Assembly (NCBI RefSeq): GCF_001039355.2
Contig: NW_019775812.1
Span: forward strand, 6,649-68,648
DNA length: 62,000 nt
Origin: Lingula anatina
Lineage: Eukaryota > Brachiopoda > Lingulata > Lingulida > Lingulidae
Direction: 5' to 3'
In this document: piece after piece, positions 23,001-32,166 of the stretch
Layout: every line of letters begins with the position of its first letter
How positions within the stretch are numbered: the first letter of the stretch is position 1
Notes under the pieces: generated by a model
Database searches by the model: none
What the model saw: only the letters and a program-made list of their open reading frames with translations
What the model was told of the DNA's origin: nothing
Program-made: the position numbers and the translations under genes

Positions 23001-23960
23001 TTTCTTTGGGTAATATCATCGTACAGCCTCACACTTGATTTTATTTCCTTTTTCTTGGTCATAATTGATCTTTTTATGTAATTATTTCTCAATTTTACAA
23101 TGACTGGCTGATGTTGTACCTCTCTGCCTGGGATTCTATGAATTGCAGTTATATCATGGGGGCCCAGTTCAATGTTGATTTCTTTCTTGAAAAATTCAGG
23201 GAAGTCACTTCTTAAATTTTCTTTATTGTGAGGGGGGAAGTTTAGGACTCTTAATTACACTTAATTTTCTCGAGTATTGCTCGTTGTAGTTACTTTGTTT
23301 GATTGCTTCAGTTGATCTAGTATGATTTTGAACGACCCTTTCCTCCAGATCTTTTAATTTTTTTCTTTCTCATTCAGTTTCTCTTTAATGTTTTCATTTT
23401 CCAGCAATAGTGAGTCTATTTTGTCTTGCATTTTTTATTATTTATTATTATTTATTGCGGTTCAAGTACATTTTTTACAATGACTATGACCTAACAATAT
23501 ACATTATATAATCATATAACAAAAATCATTACTCCAAAATTTTACCCGTGGCCTCGGCAATTCTTAATTTCATCTCACTTTGTATGAGTTCATATTGTTT
23601 TTCTAGCATTTGATCGGTTATTGTTGCTACAATGTCAGTTATTTCACCTTTAGTGACTAGAGAACTGAATACCTCTTTTATGCCGGCCAGGTCACCATGG
23701 ATGCTGGGTAGTTGAGAGTAAAGGTCCGCCCCCTCCATGCTCTCTTCTGCCACGTCGGAGTGACTCCATTTTATCTTTTTTGATGGCTTTTCAGCAGACG
23801 CTTTTTTCTGATTCTTGTATTGGTCGATTGTTGATTGAGTTGATTTTTCCTGTCACCTGGCATTTTAATCAAAGTCTACACAGACAGACACAAAACTGAC
23901 ATTAGCAAGGAGCTACGAGCAGCTTACGTTGTGCCGCCATCTTGACCCGTATCCAACGTT
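23001..23960 (-). pseudogene. Tx1/L1-like LINE, ORF1 part
   Basis: Minus-strand frame 23753-23529 starts MAEESMEGADLYSQL and is followed around 23420-23330 by a heptad-like stretch (DKIDSLLLENENIKEKLNEK, then KLKDLEERV), i.e. a coiled coil, and by NWAPMI-like residues near 23160. A coiled coil before an RRM-like region is the plan of L1/Tx1 ORF1 proteins, which bind LINE RNA. Frames are broken. The 5' end of the LINE probably lies near 23940, where the sequence GCCGCCATCTTGACCC occurs. Confidence 0.6.
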
Positions 23961-25272
23961 TCAAGTTTTGGTCGTTTATAATATGCGTAGCCTTGCCTGA
24001 GCCAATAGATTTATCTGCCTTTTATATATATATTATTTTCAGAACCACGACATGCGCATAGTAAGGTAGTAAAGATAATGACTTACACTTTCACTAATTG
24101 CAGATGATAATTATAACGGAATCAAACGAGTATATAGATAGGGAGTTACTGAGTGTAAGATAAACTTCTTTAAGAGTCAACGAGTGTAGAAATTGTTTTT
24201 GTAGTAGGAAAAGATGGAACATGTCAAAGCCACATAAAGTTCGATTTGATTGGTGAATTTCTCTATAGATTTGCACGTTTCCGACACGTGTTAAACACAT
24301 GCAAACTAAGGATGGACATGGCCTAAGCATGAGTAGCTCAAATCATATTTCAAATATTCTAAATTGAAAACAAGTCTCTTAGAGATTACCTAATAAGGAA
24401 TTGTTGCATGGTGGTTTGCAACATGAGAATGGAAAAGTCCTTGTTACCACACAAATACATGAAAAGAAAACAAGTAAATGCTTGATCAGTACGGAGAAAC
24501 AGAGTATAAATAATTTTGAATTTGTATGAAGATAAAATCGGCGAATAAACGTTCGAAAGCTCTGGTTGTCGTTCTTCATCACTTATATCAAAAATATGAA
24601 CAATTGAATAAAAAATGACAATAGTATCTTGGTAAACATAAAATGGTGGATACTGGAACTCAATTATGAACGATGGGCTTCAGTTACAGCAACAAAATCA
24701 TATTTAAGAGGCCTGTTAAACGTATACAAGAAGTTTTTTAATGCATATTCTTTTGAAATTATGAAAAATGTTTTGAGAGCATGAAATTATTTGCGCATTG
24801 CTTTTTTAATTAACTGTTTTGTAGATGACTTCTTCGTAAAAGGTATAATTAATTAACCTAATTAAGACATTTTCACATGAAACATTTAACCATTGTAAAA
24901 ATATGGTTCATATGAATATAATTCATCAGTCGTTAAAACTTAAAAGTATATTCTATAATGTTTTTTTTAAACAGTTATTTCAAGAAAAATGGAATTTAAA
25001 AAAATGCAAAGTCGGGCAACGATTAAAACAACCACCGTTACAGCTTGACAGTGACCTTATTGACAGTACAGCTGTCAGAAATCCAAGACTGGCATGACTT
25101 GATTCCTTTGTTTATGGTTAATTTACTGGTATTGTTGTTTTGATACAATACGTATGATAGATATGATGCATTGAAACGTCTCTCCCAAAACAAATTAAAA
25201 TGGTATCCATTTGAAGTGCACAGTGCAAACTTGGTAAATTTACAGAAGTGTATTATGTTTTCGTAATTTCAG
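23961..25272. other. Non-coding flank before the membrane exon, copy 1
   Basis: No coding exon recognised. Being upstream of the acceptor at 25271-25272, it is probably the 3' part of a 5'-UTR intron of the UBL-kinase-RNase gene. Open frames at 24094-24330, 24379-24582 (minus) and 24903-25097 (plus) have no recognisable features. Confidence 0.45.
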
Positions 25273-25286
25273 ATTAATCTAAACCG

Positions 25287-25664
25287 ATGGATATGTGCCG
25301 GGGTTTGTGCAGTATGACCGCCATTTTGTTAGTTTTAACACCCCACGTCACATCCTCTGATACCAATAACATGAGAATTGCGACGTCAGCAAAGCTCTTT
25401 ATCGGAAATGGATCGGCCTCCCAGAGACATAACACCACCGAGACCACGCCTGTTACAGAGACCACGCCCACAACCACCGAGGAGCTCACTCGTGAACAAG
25501 TGATTTTAATCATTGCCCTGCAGATCTCCTTGACATGTTTCTTCTTTGTGGGACTGCTTGTGTGTTGCTGTCTATGTTATTGTTGCGGGGAATACGACGA
25601 CTGCGAGGAAGGTCGAGAGGGATGTAGAGATCGGTTTTCTGATTGTTGCGAAAACTGTTTCTCG
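25287..25664 (+). CDS. Membrane exon of UBL-kinase-RNase gene, copy 1
   Basis: The exon opens after acceptor TTTCAG (25272) with a short leader and ATG at 25287. It encodes 126 residues: hydrophobic signal segment (TAILLVLTP, likely cleavage near VTSS), N-glycosylation sites NGS (41-43) and NTT (49-51), a Thr/Pro repeat (TETTPVTETTPTTTEE), membrane span VILIIALQISLTCFFFVGLL, and a Cys-rich inner face (CCCLCYCC, CCENC) that could be palmitoylated. The donor TCG|GTAATT at 25665 is phase 0 and is retained in copies 2 and 3. If not spliced, translation runs on 24 residues to a stop at 25734, giving a small type I membrane protein. No known family recognised. Confidence 0.75.
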
Positions 25665-28600
25665 GTAATTTTTTTCTGTTCATTGCTTTTTTTCTATCCA
25701 TTATTGTCTTCACCTGCAGTCGTGGTTTCCAATTAAGATTACAAAAACATTCTACTTTCAAATACTTACATCAGTTATTTTTGTTGTAAAGAAAAATCAA
25801 TGATATTTAAATGATGCCAAAAAGTGCAAATTATATTGAATATCATAAGTATATGGTTAATGAGTAAAATGAATAAATGAATAAGTGAAGCAATGCAGAT
25901 TAACTATCCAAAGAAAGAAATATATTGAAATGCTGTAAATATTCTAATATTTTTCTTCAATTTGGACCAAATATTTCATCAACTAAAGCATATCAACAAT
26001 GTCAAATGTCCAGTCTGTGTGTGTGCACATTTAATAGTAGAAAATTACTGAACCAATCAAATAAGCAGCTACATTGGTCATCAAAATAATTGAACCACAT
26101 AAATAATATGTGGGTAGGTCCAAAATATCGCTTAAAAGGTTGACATATGACTTGAATATGGAATGTATTTGCTTCACTGGCGAGATCACATGTATGTAAA
26201 GTTACGGAAACACGATTTTAATGCTTATTTTCAATTATCAGTCAAGAAAATACGATATATATACATGTATATACAGNATAATTCAGAGGTGCGTATGCAA
26301 ATCAGATTCCGAAGTCACAACCACGGTTGCAAAAACTGAAACGTAGACCTGGTCTTCTTTTATCTATTCATCTGCCAGATGGACGAAAGTTACCTGTGGA
26401 TAAAGTCCGAGTTATAACGACCAAAGTCAGTAAACTTGAACGAGAATGTTTATCGAGGTCTTACCCCGGGGGCTTCGGATAGTCTTGACGAAGACATAAC
26501 TTTCACGGATTGTGGCAGTTGCTTCGGAACAGACCAAGTGTTCACGGTCACCTATGCCTCACATAGTGTTCTCGTTCAATTTGCCGATGACAGCCCTGCA
26601 GAAAAATCCTGCGACCCGTTTCTTACCGTTGGAGAATTTGTATTCATCAATCAATGCATATCATACATATAATACTGAATGCTTATTTTCCTTTCAGAGG
26701 TGCGTATGCAAATGCGATGCCGAAGCCACACTCATGGTTGCATGTGTTCAATCAGAACCAGTTTATGTTATATCTGTTCATCTGCCAGACGGACAGAGTG
26801 TGCGCATGTCCGTAAAGGGCACGGATAAAGTACGAGTTATAAAGACCAAAGTCAATAACATCGTAAATTTGCCCCTTTGTTACTTGAATGTATATCATGG
26901 TCTTATCCCGAGTGAGTCGGACAGTCTTGACGAAGACAGAACTTTCATGGATTATGGCATTTACTTTGGAACAGACAGCGTGTTCACGGTCACGTATGGC
27001 TTGCATAAAATTCTCGTTCAATTTGCCGATGACAGCCACGAAGAACAGTTTTGGAATCCCCTACTTACCGTCGAAGATTTAGTGAATATGATTTATCTTA
27101 AATTACAAGCAGCACATAAGGATATGATTCTAATCAAAGCCCAGCGAAAAGGAAGAGATACACTCCGGACATTGGTCGAATCCGACAAGAAGACTCCTCT
27201 GTATCGTCTACATAAAATCAAGGTGTCTGTTTCATTCCAAGTGGTGTTAAAGATTATAGGACAGAACACCCAAAAATCGGCTAAAGTATTTCCAACGGAT
27301 ACAGTGGACGCACTGGCGAAGAATTTTGTGAGGGCAGTTATTTTCATTTACGAAGGGACACAACTCGGAAGCGACAAAAAGTTGAAGGATTATGGTCTCC
27401 AAGAAGGGTCGGTTGTGACTCTTGACTGGTCAGTAAAGGTTTATGTAACACGTGGCGGTCAAATCTATAAATACTCTTTGTTGGCAAGCAAGGTCGTCGG
27501 CACACTTAAGCAGATTCTGGCGGTGGATACCGACATTCATCTATTTGAACAACACCTTAGTTTCCATGGTAACGTTCTTAGTGACGATAAGATGTTTGCC
27601 GAATACCTGACCTCCAAAATGGAAGGGAAAATGGTCATCATTCTTACCAGTCAGCCCTGGAGAGTACCAGTGCTGCTCCCTACCGGTACTTTGATAGACT
27701 ATCAAGTTTCACCAAATAACAATGTGGCGTTTTTGAAAAAACAAATAGAGGCAGACGCAGACATTCCTGTTTCACGCCAGATCCTACAAATTGGTCAAAA
27801 CGATTTAGCCGATGATGGACTGCTCTGTGATTCTATAGTAACGTCCAGTAGTGTAATCTATCTGAAGGAACAGATTGCCCTAAAGTATTCAGCAAACTGG
27901 ACACCTGTCAGTGCCAGATGGAGGTCTTTATTTGAAGAACTTCTGCAGGTCAGCGACGGGAACTTGAAGGAAGTGAACAACGTATGTTTCAGCACAAAGA
28001 TCGACAGGTTTAAAATTGGATCGTAAGTATAGTGAGGTGTGCTTTATTTATTCAGTTTTATATAATTTTTCAGTTTGATAATGGGATCAATTTAAAAACT
28101 GTCATTCTCCAAATCGGGTTCTGGTACCCTAGGTTCTAGATTTCAGTTTTGCCAGCTGGATCTTGATTTCGTATATAACCCATATCAGGAAAACTGTTAA
28201 GCTGTTCCATTAAAACGTTTGAATAGTTAGCAAGGTAGCTTCACAGTGACCCTGACACTGAGGGCAGGTTCTAGTGGTGTTTTTTTAAATAGTTTTTGTT
28301 ATGTTTATAGACGCTTTCCCATTGACTTGAACATGAAAAATGAATGAAATTGCAATGAAATACTTAGCTAAAGTTTGTGTGTTGTGTGCTTTAGTTTGTC
28401 ATATAGCTAATGTTGTCTGTCATAGTAATTTTATTACTGACTTACTAGTATAAATAGTCAAGGTCAAATTTCTGCCACACGTTTTTCATTTATTCTTTTA
28501 ACCGGGGCAAGAGTTATCGATCGTAGTTAAAGTTTCAGATTACTCAAATTAGATTACTATATTTTCTTCAGCGGCAACAAAACTGAGGTGCTTCTGGGTA

Positions 28601-31600
28601 TTCGGCATGATGGCAGAGAGGTCGCCGTAAAAAGATTCCCAAGGTCCATGTCACAGAACTTTAAGAACGAGAAAGGCTTGTTAACTACATTGGATTCCCC
28701 AAATATCATCCGGTATCTTGATATTGCCATGGATGACGAGTTTCTGTACTTGATTCTTGAGCTCGGGGAGTTTACTCTCAATGAATTTATATCTACAGAT
28801 GAGTACAAACAAAACCAGGGCAGCATCTCCCGAGATCTCGTAGGGCATATCTTAGAGAGCCTCAGAACCCTACACACTGGGCACAACGTGATTCATATGG
28901 ATATCAAGGTAGACACCCTTCAGTGAATTTTGGTATGCTGGGGGTATTTATTTTTGCTCCTGTCAACAGTTCATCGCAATAATATCATTTTGGCCTTTAC
29001 CAAATATTATTCTTAAAACGTTGACACTCATTCTTTACTTGCAAATGAAACTTGTGTGCGAAATTTTTTATGTTAGTGACTGATGGTTAGTATGCAGAAA
29101 AGTATAAATCCGTCTTATAATAATGGATTATACAAATGTAGTACATTAAGTAATACCCACCAATTCCAGCCCCACAACGTTCTTATAGATATCAGCAATC
29201 GAGCAAAGTTATCAGATTTTGGCATTAGTGTGGTCCTCCCGGATAACCAGAGTACTTTCTACACTACTGCTAAAGGTATATTACAATTTCTCTACGCTCA
29301 TTTGTATATCTATCCGTCTGTCTGTCTGTCTGTCTGTCTGTCTGCCTAATGATATCAAAATTTTGGCCACATGGTTATTTACAAGGATATAGTAGAGGTA
29401 CTATAAAAAGCTCCAATTTAAATTATATTTATATTTAGTTTTATATAACTCATTGCCAATTTAAAGCTTTTTAAAAGGCCTTGATGGAACATGTATTTAA
29501 TTCATTATTCCCTTACTGTCGTTGTTATATATCTGGTGCATCTTCAGGAACATACCATTGGGTGGCAAAGGAGATATTGGATAGCGCCACTGGGAAAGCC
29601 AAATACAAGAAAAATGCCGATATTCAGGTAAAATTACAGTTAACTACATAAACTTGTCAAAAACTATCTCAATGATGATGTCATGGACACGCGTACACGT
29701 GTATTATTGACGAAGATTTATAAAGAGTCATCAGCATGATATTTTTAATTTCCTTTTGATAAATACGTAATCGGAAATACATGTATGTGATTAATATCAC
29801 TATTTTGTACCGGGGTATAGCTTTGTCGAGCCGTACATCAATGATTATATATAACTTAGGTATAATGTATGTGCGTTAAGTTTTGATTAAAAAAAAGCGT
29901 TTATTATTCTGTTGCCCTTGCAGGTGGCCGGGATGTTAGTCTACTACACACTAACAGGTGGCATACACCCATTTATGCCCAGTGGCGAGGCCGACGTGTT
30001 TCTGTGTAACAAGAAGGTGCAAGATGGAAAACATGACCTTTCAGCCTTGGACGACATCGTTGGAAAACATTTAGTGGCCTGGATGCTGCAGCCAGACCCT
30101 GAGCTGAGGCCGACCATTGAGGAAGCACTGGCGTAAGTTATCTTTATCTTTTATCTTTGTTTCCTCTTTCCCCTTCTTAAAAAGATTTCGTTGGCAAAAA
30201 CTGAATTTGAAGCAACTAAAGCTACTTACGCACTACGAAATTAAAAGGCACGCACTTTCCATTGTTGGTTAGATGTGTGTAATGTTGTCCGAAAACATGA
30301 AAGTACTAATTCAGAGAAGAATTTCATCAGCTGTGTTAAGTTATAAGAATGATCTGATTTTTTTATTCAGTCAACAGCTAATACTGAGACATCGAAATAT
30401 TGGAGGTAAAACCTATCTCAATATTAGCTGTTGACTGAAGAAAAAAAATCACATCATACTTATGAAAGTACTAAACACATACTGTCAAGTATATATATAT
30501 TTATAAAATGTGTAAATGCGCTAATAAAAATTAAGGTGCAGGAGGTTACACATGTAAGTGTACAGTAAATAAGGATATACCTCTTATTAACAGGCACCCG
30601 TTCTTTTGGAATGTGGATATGAGGTATCGTTTTCTTGGTGCGTTGGGGGACGAGAAAGAAGTGAAAGAAAGGTACACTTAAAGCAGAGAGATATTCCTAA
30701 TTTTTACACGTTAAATGAAAAAATAAGTTGAGACGTCAGGATGTGGAAATGCAACGTCAGCAGTATTTTACTTTCTGTTACATATATCTTATGTCCTTTA
30801 CTTTCCAGATTGTGTTATGTTTTATTCATGGACTTTAATATAAAGGTTTCTTAAATTGTCTCATAGCTTTTTTAAAAGATGGCTCTATTAAAAAAATATT
30901 TGGTAGTCTTCTGCGATTAATCCTTTTAAGTAAACATACATGCATTAAAGAAAAAAGAGAATGCAATATCAGCAGTATAGTTAATGCGAGCAGTTTAATA
31001 ATACTATATTACGTTAACTATAAGAACAACCGACTTTTATTGTGATATTTAATTTTGGATTTATTTCAGTTGGAAACAGCAGCCACATTCCGTAGCGTTG
31101 ACACTGGACAGGTTGACGGTATCCGTGTTTAACACAGTACCGCACTGGGTAGGGTTTGTTGGATGTTAATTATCATCAATTTTGCTTTTTTGTGTATTAA
31201 AATGTGTATTATTTCATTGGGTTACTGGCGTACATTGAATATAAAGACTACATAAGGAAATTCAGAGTGGTGGAAGAGAGGGGGAGGATAAAAGTTTATG
31301 GAGGCGACTCTTTTTCCTAGTACCAATATCATTGCCTTCCAAAAACTGAATAAAATGACACAAATCCCATTTGCTCCGTACTTTAAAATTGTGTATAATT
31401 TTTCATCATGCACTGGGCATTATGATGAAATGAAATAAGATCTGATGTCAAAATTAGGGCATTTTTGTATAAGGCATCCCTTTCCCCTACATCATTGTAC
31501 AAATTGTTCCTGTCACATAATGAATCACCGTTCATTTCATCTCCCATCTTTGATTAATTGAGGACGCAAATTGCCTACAGCGCATGTGCATTATAGTATG

Positions 31601-32098
31601 CACAGAACCTCTGGAATTTTACTCATAGGCAAAATCCGTAATTTCAACTTTCTAATAACATTTTTTCGATTAAATAATTTTTAAAGAACAATTGCAGTGT
31701 GAGTGTGACCTTTTGTTATGCAGAGATCGGTACATATCTAATATGTAGAACATAAATATAGTCATAAATAATAATGTATAGAAAATAAAATTTTATCGGT
31801 TCGTCTCTTCAGGAGCGATTTATTTTTACCACCACAATACGAGGGGATATGGATTTCTATTTTAACATCTGTGTACTGTACTAACGAGATAAATATAGCG
31901 AGTTTTATAACGACGTTTTTCAGAAGGACTTGCTCGATCAAGCTGTTTATAACGGAGTTGCAAAACCAAGGAAAAATGGCTACAGGTCTACTATATGTGA
32001 ACTTCTTCGATTTATGCGAAATGTGGACGTCCATCTCAAAGATCAGTAAGAAAGATATATATTCTTTTTGCAAATATTAGCATCACCTTCAGTTTGTA

Positions 32099-32166
<68 letters not shown>

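Noticed and set aside
28557-28886. Minus-strand frame opposite the kinase exon
   Set aside because: Shadow of the plus-strand kinase exon; no independent signal.
29308-29345. Short-period repeat as a CRISPR-like array
   Set aside because: It is a plain tetranucleotide microsatellite with no spacers, in an animal intron.
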